This document shows, piece by piece, positions 30,513-37,997 of a stretch of 46,988 nt of DNA. Every line of letters starts with the position of its first letter. The first letter of the stretch is position 1. The stretch covers positions 1 to 46,988 of the forward strand of contig CALMSR010000030.1 in assembly GCA_937872465.1 (NCBI GenBank), in the 5' to 3' direction. The translations under genes and the position numbers were made by a program. The notes beneath the pieces were generated by a model. The model had not been told where the DNA came from. It ran no database searches and saw nothing but the letters and a program-made list of their open reading frames with translations. Origin of the DNA: an uncultured Paracoccaceae bacterium. GTDB lineage: Bacteria > Pseudomonadota > Alphaproteobacteria > Rhodobacterales > Rhodobacteraceae.

Positions 30513-31319
30513 TCACGCGGCGCGGCCGCGAATCGCCCAGGCCCGCGCCGCGAGGCGGATCGAGCCGTCGGACTGCCGTGGCAGGGCGGCCTCGAGCCTC
30601 TCGCGCAGCCGCTCGCGCGCTGAGGGCGCGAGGCCGGCGCAATAGCCGGGCGCCGGGCCGGCGCCGAGGGTGAAGGGCGTCCAGTAATCCGCGAAGTCGC
30701 GGAAGACCGTCGGGACCGCGATCTCGGTTGCCTCGACCGCGGCGAGACCGGCCTCGCGGGCGAGGCCGACCAGCGCCTCCGGCGTGCAGAAGGGGAAGCG
30801 CACGTCCTCGGCGAGCATGCGGGCCTCGGGGTCGAGCGCGGCGGCCGCGGTCCAGAAGGCGCGCATGAAGCCGATGCCGCCGCCGGGATAGTCCCAGACG
30901 TAGAAGCCGACCCGCCCGTTGGGGCGGGCGACGCGCGCCATCTCGGCCAGGGCGCGCGGCCTGTCCGGCACGAAGTTCAGCACCAGCCCGGAGACGATCA
31001 CGTCGCGGCTCGCGTTGGCCGCGGCGAGGGCACGGGCGTCGCCGACCGCGAACTCGGCGCGGGCGTCCGCGTGGATCTCGCGGGCGCGGGCGACGAAGCC
31101 TTCCGAGGGGTCGATCGCCTGCAGGCTGCGCGGCGCGGCCTGCGCGAGGATCGCGCCGGAAAGCGCGCCGGTGCCGCAGCCGACCTCGAGCCAGTCGAGC
31201 CCGGGTTCCGCGTCGAGCCAGTCGAGGAAGCGCGGCGCGATCTGCCGGCTCCATCGCCCCATGTAGGCGTCGTAGCTCTCGCCCGCCGCCCAGGCGTCGT
31301 GGCGCGACTGGTCGCTCAT
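30513..31319 (-). CDS. Class I SAM-dependent methyltransferase
   Basis: A 268-aa methyltransferase. Motif I is WLEVGCGTGALS, followed by AIDPSEGF (acidic residue binding the ribose) and VGDARAL. The N-terminus HDAWAAGESYDAYMGRWSR is typical of a small-molecule or ubiquinone/menaquinone-like methyltransferase group, but the substrate cannot be read. ATG 31319 is chosen because the conserved part starts there; an in-frame upstream start at 31373 adds only basic residues. It is on the same strand as the M42 gene, 97 bases upstream of it. Confidence 0.85.
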   Translation of the reverse strand: MSDQSRHDAWAAGESYDAYMGRWSRQIAPRFLDWLDAEPGLDWLEVGCGTGALSGAILAQAAPRSLQAIDPSEGFVARAREIHADARAEFAVGDARALAAANASRDVIVSGLVLNFVPDRPRALAEMARVARPNGRVGFYVWDYPGGGIGFMRAFWTAAAALDPEARMLAEDVRFPFCTPEALVGLAREAGLAAVEATEIAVPTVFRDFADYWTPFTLGAGPAPGYCAGLAPSARERLRERLEAALPRQSDGSIRLAARAWAIRGRAA

Positions 31320-31456
31320 CGCAGGGTCCCTCCCGCAGCCGCGATGATCCGCCCGGCCGCGGCGCTTGTCCATCGGGAATGCGGTGCCCCGCCGCTTTCG
31401 CCGTGGATGCGTCCGGTCTACTCTCGCGGCGCGAGGATGATACAGGGGAGGCGCCG

Positions 31457-31843
31457 ATGATCGACCACGCGGGGATTTCGGTTTCCGACTTCGCGCAGAG
31501 CCATGACTTCTACCGCGCGGCGCTGGAGCCGCTCGGGGTCACCGTCCAGATGGAGGTGACGGCGGAGCAGACGGGCGGACCCGCCTTCACCGGCTTCGGC
31601 ACCGAGGGCAAGCCGTTCTTCTGGATCGGGACCGGGGTGGCGGTGTCGCGGGGCACCCATGTCGCCTTCGCCGCCGCCTCGCGCAGCGAGGTCGATGCCT
31701 TTCACGCCGCCGCCATGGCCGCCGGCGGGCGCGACAACGGCGGGCCGGGGTTGAGGCCGCAGTATCATCCCGATTACTACGGCGCCTTCGTCCATGACCC
31801 CGACGGCAACAATATCGAGGCGGTCTGCCATCGTCCGGAGTGA
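31457..31843 (+). CDS. VOC family (glyoxalase/bleomycin-resistance-like) protein
   Basis: A 128-aa vicinal-oxygen-chelate protein. MIDHAGISVSDFAQSHDFYRAAL carries the first metal His, here cited to HAGISVSD. The C-terminal HDPDGNNIEAVCH carries the Glu ligand. Such proteins bind a metal and act on diverse substrates; no specific one can be named. ATG 31457 has AGGGGAGG upstream. Divergent from the methyltransferase. Confidence 0.85.
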   Translation: MIDHAGISVSDFAQSHDFYRAALEPLGVTVQMEVTAEQTGGPAFTGFGTEGKPFFWIGTGVAVSRGTHVAFAAASRSEVDAFHAAAMAAGGRDNGGPGLRPQYHPDYYGAFVHDPDGNNIEAVCHRPE

Positions 31844-32182
31844 CCGGACCGCGCGCCTGCGTGGTGGCGGAGGCGACCGGGGTATCCCTGGTCGGGCCGG
31901 AACGGGCCGCCGTCCCTGGGTGACGAGGGAATGGCGGTTGGGACCGGCCGGTGCGACCTTGCCGGAAAGGCTCGGGCGGCGGGACTCGCGCTCCCTGCGG
32001 GCCGGCCCGGGGTGGCGTTACACGATGAAACGCGTCTTATACGGTTGTTATTGCACGGGTTTTCGAGAAGTGGGCTGCGCCGGCCCTGCCCGGGGGCCGG
32101 CGTGCGAGGCGCGCCGTCCAAGGCCGCCCCGTCCCGATCCCGACCGGCGGAAAGGCCGCTGGAATCGCCCGCCCGTCGGGTT
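31844..32182. other. 339-base intergenic region with repeat copy D
   Basis: No supported gene. It includes a short A+T-rich patch (32035-32060) followed directly by repeat copy D. Genes on both sides converge. Confidence 0.55.
32077..32147 (-). repeat. Dispersed GC-rich repeat, copy D
   Basis: On the minus strand: CCGGTCGGGATCGGGACGGG, GCGGCC, TTGGACGGCGC, then a CCGGCCCCCGGGCAGGGCCGG hairpin (described by its parts). It lacks the GGCGAGGCGCCGGTG block of copies B and C. Confidence 0.65.
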
Positions 32183-32404
32183 TCAGTCGATCTTCTCGAT
32201 GTCCGGCAGCGCCCAGGACTTGTCGAAGAAGGCTTCCGTCGGGCCGTAGAAGCGGAAATAGCCGCTCTCGAAGGAGAGCGCGCCGATGCGGGTGTCGAGG
32301 GTCACGTCGCCCTCGAAGGGATTGGCGTCCTGGGCGAGCGCCGTGAAGGCCGTCGCGCCGAGCACGGCGCCCGCAACGGCCAGAATTGCCCGATGTCGTC
32401 TCAT
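32183..32404 (-). pseudogene. Short DUF1254-like exported remnant
   Basis: A 73-aa frame with a signal-like N-terminus (MRRHRAILAVAGAVLGATAF) and a segment LDTRIGALSFESGYF. That segment resembles the start of DUF1254-domain proteins, which are normally several hundred residues long. The frame stops soon after (ALPDIEKID), so this looks like a truncated gene rather than a complete one. A genuine small secreted protein is the alternative. ATG 32404 is preferred over a longer in-frame start at 32479. Confidence 0.45.
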
Positions 32405-32463
32405 CTTGGGTATCCTTCTCTCCCAGTTCGGGTATCGCTGCGTCAGGGTGAGGATATTGCCTC

Positions 32464-32670
32464 CGGAGCCGGCGCACATAGCCGCGGGGCGTGTCGTCGA
32501 GCAGGTCGGCGAAGGCGAGGAAGAGCGTCCTGCGGGAGGCGAAGGCCGCGGCGGCGATCGCGTCGACCGTCATCGGCTCGGCGAGATGGGCGGCGATGTA
32601 GTCGCGTGCCCGCTCGACGATCCGGCCCTGCGGAGCGGGCTCGGCGCCGGTCGTTCGCCAGGGTAATCGC
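32464..32670 (-). pseudogene. AraC-family regulator fragment (first part of the DNA-binding domain)
   Basis: About 60 residues clearly match the AraC/XylS HTH domain: RIVERARDYIAAHLAEPMTV, AAAAFASRRTLFLAFADLL and TPRGYVRRLRR. The N-terminal sensor domain is absent, because the frame enters from the inverted repeat at 32667. The match ends at the point where the second HTH should follow, where it runs into YPHPDAAIPELG. Both ends are broken, so it cannot encode a working regulator. Confidence 0.65.
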
Positions 32671-32824
32671 ATTTGGAGCCCATTGTTCCCCGGACGACCG
32701 TTCCGCCACAAGACGAGGGCAGCGCCCGGCCCGGGCGGAAGCGAAGCGCCCGCCTTGGGGGCGGGGCGGGCGCTGCCCGGCGGTGCCCGCCGGGCGGGGT
32801 GGTTGCGCTAGGCGCGCCCGGAAG
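32667..32824 (+). repeat. Inverted repeat flanking soeA, left copy
   Basis: Starts TCGCATTTGGAGCCC, continues with TTCCCCGGAC and AAGACGAGGGCAGCGCCCGG, and ends near GGCGCGCCCGGAA. The same order of blocks is found on the opposite strand at 35891-35984. It lies between the soeA stop and the AraC fragment. Confidence 0.65.
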
Positions 32825-32910
32825 CCGGCCTGAACTGGTCGTGCTGCCAAGTGCAATTCCCCTGGGTCGTTCGCGCCCGGGGCTGGCGGGCATTGGTCGC
32901 TTCTGGCAGT

Positions 32911-35772
32911 CTACAGGGTCCGGTCCCGGGCTGAAACGCCGTCGCCGCCGGACCATTGCCCGTCGAAGGCGACCGATGCCGGGCCCCGGCCGACCGGGGA
33001 TGTCTGGGCGGTGGCGTGCGGCGCGCTCCTGGTCTGCGGCGGCGCCTTCTCGAGGCGCACGCGCAGGTCGTACCAGGCGGCCTGGCCGGTGACGGGGTCG
33101 GAATTCGACCAGCGCAGCCCGTCGCCCCGCGGCGGCAGCAGCTCGGAGATCAGGTGGTTGAGCAGGAAGCCGCGCGTCGCCTCGGGCGCGTCGGGGGCGA
33201 GCGCCCAGGCGCCGGGGCGCTTGCCGATGGCGTTCCAGGTCCAGAGCGTGCGCGGGTTGACCGCGTCCATGCGCGCGACGGGCACGGTGATGCGGCCGTG
33301 CGGCGAGGTGACATGCGCCCAGTCGCCTTCCGCGAAGCCGAGCGCGTCCCAGAGCCCGCCGGGGACATAGAGCGGGTTCTGCCCGTGGATCTGGCGCAGC
33401 CAGGCGTTCTGGCTGCCCCAGGAATGGTACATGGCCGCCGGGCGCTGGGTGATGGCGTGGAGCGGATACTCGGCCGGATCGACGAGGCTTTCCTCGAAGG
33501 GCGGATACCAGATGGGCAGCGGCGCCGTGGCCTGCGCCAGGCGGTCGCGCAGATGCTCGGGCGGCTGGTGCTCGCCGCGGCCGAGGGCGGCGGCGCGGAA
33601 GCGGGCGAGCGGTTCGCAATAGAGCTGGAAAGTGTAATGCTGGGCGGTGTCGGTGAGGCCGATTTTCATGGCGAAATCGGCCCAGGCGGTGTTCCAGGGC
33701 TTGAAATAGGCGGCCTCCTCGGGGACCGCCTGCGACCAGAAGCCGCCGTTCTCGATGTAGCGGGCGATCTGGTCGGGGTTGGGTTCGCCGCGGCCATGGG
33801 CGTTGCCGTCGCCGCGCCAGCCTGCGAGCGGGCCGATGCCGGGGCGGCGCTGGTGGCGGGTCATGTAGTCGGCGTAGTCGCGGTAGAGGGGCGCGCCTTC
33901 GGCATCGACCATGCCCGGCAGCTTCAGCCTCGCGCCGAGGTCGAGCAGGACCGACTGGAAGCCGCGCACGCCCTCGTGGCCGGGGCGGGTGGGTTCGACC
34001 ACCGGCCAGCGGATCGCGTCGGCGACGAGATCGGGCTCGCCGATGGGGCGGTCGAGCAGCGAGATGGCGTCGTGGCGCTCCAGATAGGTGGTGTCGGGCA
34101 GCACCAGGTCGGCGAAGGCGACCATCTCGGAGGAATAGGCGTCCGCGACGATGATCTTCGGGATCACGTAATCCCCCGATGCATCGGTGCGCGTCAGCAT
34201 CTCCATGACGGCGCTGGTGTTCATCGAGGAATTCCAGGCCATGTTGGCCATGTAGAGGAAGAGCACCTCGATCGGGTAGGGATCGCCCGCCACCGCATTG
34301 GAGATGACCATGTGCATCATCCCGTGCGCGGCGAGCGGCGCCTCCCAGGAGAAGGCCTTGTCGATGCGGAGCGGCCGGCCTTCGGCGTCGACCGCGAGAT
34401 CCTCCGGGCCGCGCGGATAGCCGAGCTGGGGGCCGTCGAGCGGCAGGCCGGGGGTGACCCTGTGGTGCGGCTTCGGCTGGGCGGCGACCGGGCGGGGATA
34501 GGGCGGCTTGAAGCGGAAGCCGCCGGGGGTCTCCACTGCGCCGAGGATCAGCTGCAGCACATGCAGCGCCCGGCAGGTCTGGAAGCCGTTGGAATGCGCC
34601 GAGATGCCGCGCATGGCGTGAACCGCGACGGGCCGGCCCAGCATGGTCTCGTGGTGGGTGCCACGGAAGTCGGTCCAGGGGCGGGGCAGGGTGATCGCCT
34701 GTTCGAAGGCGACCTCGGCGAGTTCGGCGGCGATGCGGCGGATCGTGGTGGCGGGGATGCCGCAGCGCTCGGCCACGGCTTCGGGGGCATGGGCCGGGTC
34801 GAGCCAGGCCTCGGCCATGAGCTGGAAGACGGGCTTCGCATGGGTCGGTCCGAGATTGACCGTGCCGGAAAGCGCGGGCTTCGCCGACGGCTCGTCCCAG
34901 GGCAGGGCGCGGTGGCGGTCGCGGTCCCAGACCAGTTCGCGGCCCTCCGCGTCGCGCAGGAAGAGGCCGTGGGTCGGCGAGCGGGGATCGTCGTCCACCA
35001 GATGCGCGGCGTTGGTGTAGCGGATCAGGTAGTCGAGATCGACCTTGCCCGCGGACATCAGCACATGCACGAGGGCGAGGACGAAGAGCCCGTCGGTGCC
35101 GGGCGTGATGCCGAGCCATTCGTCGGCGATGGCATTGTAGCCGGTGCGCACCGGGTTGATCGCCACGATCTTCGCGCCGCGCGCCTTGAGCCTGCCGAGG
35201 CCGATCTTGATCGGGTTGGAATCGTGGTCCTCGGCGACGCCGAAGAGCAGCAGCAGCTTGGTGCGCTCCCAGTCGGGGGCGCCGAATTCCCAGAACGCGC
35301 CGCCCATGGTGTAGATGCCGGCCGCCGCCATGTTGACCGAGCAGAAGCCGCCGTGGGCGGCGTAGTTCGGCGTGCCGAACTGCTGCGCCCACCAGCCGGT
35401 GAGCGCCTGGCTCTGGTCGCGGCCGGTGAAGAAGGCGAGCTTCTCGGGTGCGGTCTCGCGGACGGGTGCGAGCCAGGAGGCGGCGAGGGCGAGGGCCTCC
35501 TCCCAGGAGATCCCCTCGAATTCGCCCGAGCCGCGTGGTCCCCTGCGACGGAGCGGGCCGCGCAGCCGCGCCGGCGAGAGATGCTGCATGATCCCCGCCG
35601 AGCCCTTGGCGCAGAGCACGCCGCCATTGACCGGGTGGTCGCGGTTGCCCTCGATATAGGCGACCTTTCCGTCGCGCAGATGCACGTCGATGCCGCAGCG
35701 GCAGGCGCACATGTAGCAGGTGGTCTTGCGGATCTCGTCGGAGACCTTCGGCGCGGTGTCGAGCGGTGTCAG
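32911..35772 (-). CDS. soeA: SoeA-like molybdopterin oxidoreductase (sulfite dehydrogenase catalytic subunit), CTG start
   Basis: A 953-aa molybdo-bis(MGD) protein. With the start at CTG 35772, the 4Fe-4S motif is complete: Cys19, Cys22, Cys26 and Cys54 (C-x2-C-x3-C-x27-C). Cys144 in GGFCSVNMAAAG is the probable molybdenum ligand. TTCYMCACRCGI and EGNRDHPVN are typical of SoeA; there is no Tat signal, so it is cytoplasmic. It oxidises sulfite to sulfate with SoeB and SoeC. The first in-frame ATG (35712) would remove Cys19, so the true start lies upstream. CTG follows GGGGAGG and overlaps a TGA of an 11-codon leader frame. The partners soeBC lie 6.5 kb downstream. The last 45 residues are unconserved-looking. 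Confidence 0.82.
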   Translation of the reverse strand: MTPLDTAPKVSDEIRKTTCYMCACRCGIDVHLRDGKVAYIEGNRDHPVNGGVLCAKGSAGIMQHLSPARLRGPLRRRGPRGSGEFEGISWEEALALAASWLAPVRETAPEKLAFFTGRDQSQALTGWWAQQFGTPNYAAHGGFCSVNMAAAGIYTMGGAFWEFGAPDWERTKLLLLFGVAEDHDSNPIKIGLGRLKARGAKIVAINPVRTGYNAIADEWLGITPGTDGLFVLALVHVLMSAGKVDLDYLIRYTNAAHLVDDDPRSPTHGLFLRDAEGRELVWDRDRHRALPWDEPSAKPALSGTVNLGPTHAKPVFQLMAEAWLDPAHAPEAVAERCGIPATTIRRIAAELAEVAFEQAITLPRPWTDFRGTHHETMLGRPVAVHAMRGISAHSNGFQTCRALHVLQLILGAVETPGGFRFKPPYPRPVAAQPKPHHRVTPGLPLDGPQLGYPRGPEDLAVDAEGRPLRIDKAFSWEAPLAAHGMMHMVISNAVAGDPYPIEVLFLYMANMAWNSSMNTSAVMEMLTRTDASGDYVIPKIIVADAYSSEMVAFADLVLPDTTYLERHDAISLLDRPIGEPDLVADAIRWPVVEPTRPGHEGVRGFQSVLLDLGARLKLPGMVDAEGAPLYRDYADYMTRHQRRPGIGPLAGWRGDGNAHGRGEPNPDQIARYIENGGFWSQAVPEEAAYFKPWNTAWADFAMKIGLTDTAQHYTFQLYCEPLARFRAAALGRGEHQPPEHLRDRLAQATAPLPIWYPPFEESLVDPAEYPLHAITQRPAAMYHSWGSQNAWLRQIHGQNPLYVPGGLWDALGFAEGDWAHVTSPHGRITVPVARMDAVNPRTLWTWNAIGKRPGAWALAPDAPEATRGFLLNHLISELLPPRGDGLRWSNSDPVTGQAAWYDLRVRLEKAPPQTRSAPHATAQTSPVGRGPASVAFDGQWSGGDGVSARDRTL

Positions 35773-36070
35773 TCCTGCCTCCCCTGCGGGTCGAGCGGGG
35801 CCATGCTGCGAGGCAGGGCGGCGGGTGACAAGGGGAAACCGCGTCGGGGCGGGGGAATGAGACTCGGCAAGGTGACCCGGTCCGCATGAATTCCGGGCGC
35901 GCCCGGCGTCACCTTCCCGCCCCGGCCGGGCGCTGCCCTCGTCTTCTCTTGGGGCGGTCCAGGAAGAAAGTGCTTCAAATGCGACCGCTATGCCCCTGCG
36001 GCGCGCTTCCCTTGAGAAGGCCGCGACGGCTTGCTAGAGCTCCGTCGGGCAGCGTGGGATTTGTCGAAAC
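35773..36070. other. 298-base divergent intergenic region between soeA and the ABC exporter
   Basis: Contains the right copy of the soeA-flanking inverted repeat (35891-35984) and an 11-codon leader frame (MAPLDPQGRQD) ending on the soeA start. No other gene is supported. Confidence 0.5.
35891..35984 (-). repeat. Inverted repeat flanking soeA, right copy
   Basis: On the minus strand: TCGCATTTGAAGC, CTTCCTGGAC, AAGACGAGGGCAGCGCCCGG, GGCGGGAAG, GGGCGCGCCCGGAA. It matches the left copy at 32667-32824 in opposite orientation. The left copy carries about 60 extra bases in its second half. Confidence 0.65.
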
Positions 36071-37855
36071 ATGGCACGGGGCGGAGCGGTGCGGGAGGAA
36101 CGGCCGAAGGCGGCGAACGTGCGGCCGCTGCGCGCGCTGGCGCCCTTCCTGCGGCCCTATCGCGCCATGGTGCTTGCGGCCCTCGCCGCCCTGACCGTCA
36201 CCGCGGCGTTGTCCCTGACCCTGCCGCTGGCGGTGCGGCGGGTGGTCGACGGGTTCTTCGCGGAATCGCTGCCGCAGATGGACCTCTATTTCACCGCGGC
36301 GATCGGGATCGCGGCGCTGCTGGCGCTGGGCACGGCGCTGCGCTTCTATCTGGTCACGCGGCTCGGCGAGCGGGTCGTGGCCGATATAAGGCGCGCGATC
36401 TTCGACAGGGTCATCGGCATGAGCCCCGCCTTCTTCGAGCGGATCATGACCGGCGAGGTGCTGTCGCGCCTGACCACGGACACGACGCTGGTGCTGTCGG
36501 TCATCGGCTCCTCGGTGTCGGTGGCGCTGCGCAACCTGCTCACGCTCGTCGGCGGGCTGGTTCTGCTGACGATCACCAGCCCGAAGCTGACGGCGCTGGT
36601 GCTGATCGGCGTGCCGCTGGTGGTCTTCCCGATCCTCACGCTCGGGCGGCGGCTGCGCCTGCTCAGCCGCGAGAACCAGGACCGGATCGCGGAATCGAGC
36701 GCGCAGGCCTCCGAGACCCTGCTCGCCGCTCAGACGGTCCAGGCCAATACCAACGAGACCGCCAGCCGGGCGCGCTTCGGGGATCTGACCGAGCGCGCCT
36801 TCGATGCGGCGCGGCGGCGCATCGTCACCCGCTCGATCCTGACCGCGATCGTCATCTTCCTGGTCTTCACCTCCGTGGTCGGCGTGCTCTGGATCGGGGC
36901 ACGCGACGTGCGCGCCGGCAGCATGACGCCGGGCGAGCTGGTCCAGTTCGTGATCTATGCCGTGCTGGTGGCCGGCTCGGTCGCGGCGCTCTCCGAGATC
37001 TGGGGCGAGTTGCAGCGGGCGGCGGGCGCCACCGAGCGCATGGTCGAACTGATCGAGGCGGCCGACAGCATCGCCGACCCAGTGGACCCGCTGCCGGTTC
37101 CGGCGAAGGTCCGGGGCGAGATCGGCTTCGAGAACGTCACCTTCCGCTATCCGGCGCGCCCCGAGACCGCGGCGATCCACGCGCTGACGGTGGCGATCCG
37201 GCCGGGCGAGACCGTGGCGCTGGTCGGGCCCTCGGGGGCGGGGAAGTCCACCATCTTCCAGCTGCTGATGCGGTTCTTCGACCCCGACGAGGGCCGCATC
37301 ACCCTCGACGGCATCGACCTGCGCGACGTGCGGCGCAGTGATTTGCGCCGGCAGTTCGCGCTGGTGCCGCAGGAGCCGGTGATCTTCGCGACCACGGCGC
37401 GGGAGAACATCCGCTTCGGCCGGCCCTCGGCGAGCGACGCGGAGGTCGAGGCGGCGGCCCGGGCGGCGGCGGCGCAGGAGTTCATCGAGCGGATGCCGCA
37501 GGGATACGACACCTATGTGGGCGAGCGCGGGGTGATGCTCTCGGGCGGGCAGAAGCAGCGGCTCGCAATCGCCCGCGCCATCCTGCGCGACGCGCCGGTG
37601 CTCCTGCTCGACGAGGCCACGAGCTCGCTCGACGCCGAGAGCGAGCGCGCGGTGCAGCTGGCGGTCGACCGGCTGGCCGAGGGCCGGACGACCCTGATCA
37701 TCGCCCACCGGCTCGCCACGGTGAAGCGCGCCGACCGGATCGTCGTGTTCCAGGACGGCCGCATCGTCGCGGAGGGCAGCCACGGCGCGCTGGTCGCCGA
37801 GGACGGGCTCTATGCGCGGCTGGCGCGGCTCCAGTTCACCGACGGGGCCGCCTGA
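36071..37855 (+). CDS. ABC exporter, MsbA/multidrug type (fused membrane and ATPase domains)
   Basis: A 594-aa half-transporter acting as a homodimer. The N-terminal part has six membrane helices (for example AMVLAALAALTVTAALSLT). The C-terminal ATPase has Walker A GPSGAGKST (386-394), signature LSGGQ (490-494) and Walker B LLLDE with Asp514 and Glu515, then an H-loop in IAHRLAT. This group exports lipids, lipid A precursors or drugs; the substrate is not readable. ATG 36071 is used. Divergent from soeA. Confidence 0.92.
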   Translation: MARGGAVREERPKAANVRPLRALAPFLRPYRAMVLAALAALTVTAALSLTLPLAVRRVVDGFFAESLPQMDLYFTAAIGIAALLALGTALRFYLVTRLGERVVADIRRAIFDRVIGMSPAFFERIMTGEVLSRLTTDTTLVLSVIGSSVSVALRNLLTLVGGLVLLTITSPKLTALVLIGVPLVVFPILTLGRRLRLLSRENQDRIAESSAQASETLLAAQTVQANTNETASRARFGDLTERAFDAARRRIVTRSILTAIVIFLVFTSVVGVLWIGARDVRAGSMTPGELVQFVIYAVLVAGSVAALSEIWGELQRAAGATERMVELIEAADSIADPVDPLPVPAKVRGEIGFENVTFRYPARPETAAIHALTVAIRPGETVALVGPSGAGKSTIFQLLMRFFDPDEGRITLDGIDLRDVRRSDLRRQFALVPQEPVIFATTARENIRFGRPSASDAEVEAAARAAAAQEFIERMPQGYDTYVGERGVMLSGGQKQRLAIARAILRDAPVLLLDEATSSLDAESERAVQLAVDRLAEGRTTLIIAHRLATVKRADRIVVFQDGRIVAEGSHGALVAEDGLYARLARLQFTDGAA

Positions 37856-37997
37856 GCGCCGACCCGGGGCCGGCCGGCGATCGGGCCGGAACAGAATTCG
37901 GCCCCGGGCGCGCCGTGCACGCTTGTGATTGCGCCGCCGCTCTTACATTCTCCCTCCGACCCGGGGCCCTGGCGGTCCGCGATGGAAGGGAGAGGCC

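Noticed and set aside
32570..35887. 1105-aa open frame overlapping soeA on the same strand
   Set aside because: Out-of-frame reading of soeA; the soeA frame holds the cofactor-binding cysteines and family motifs.
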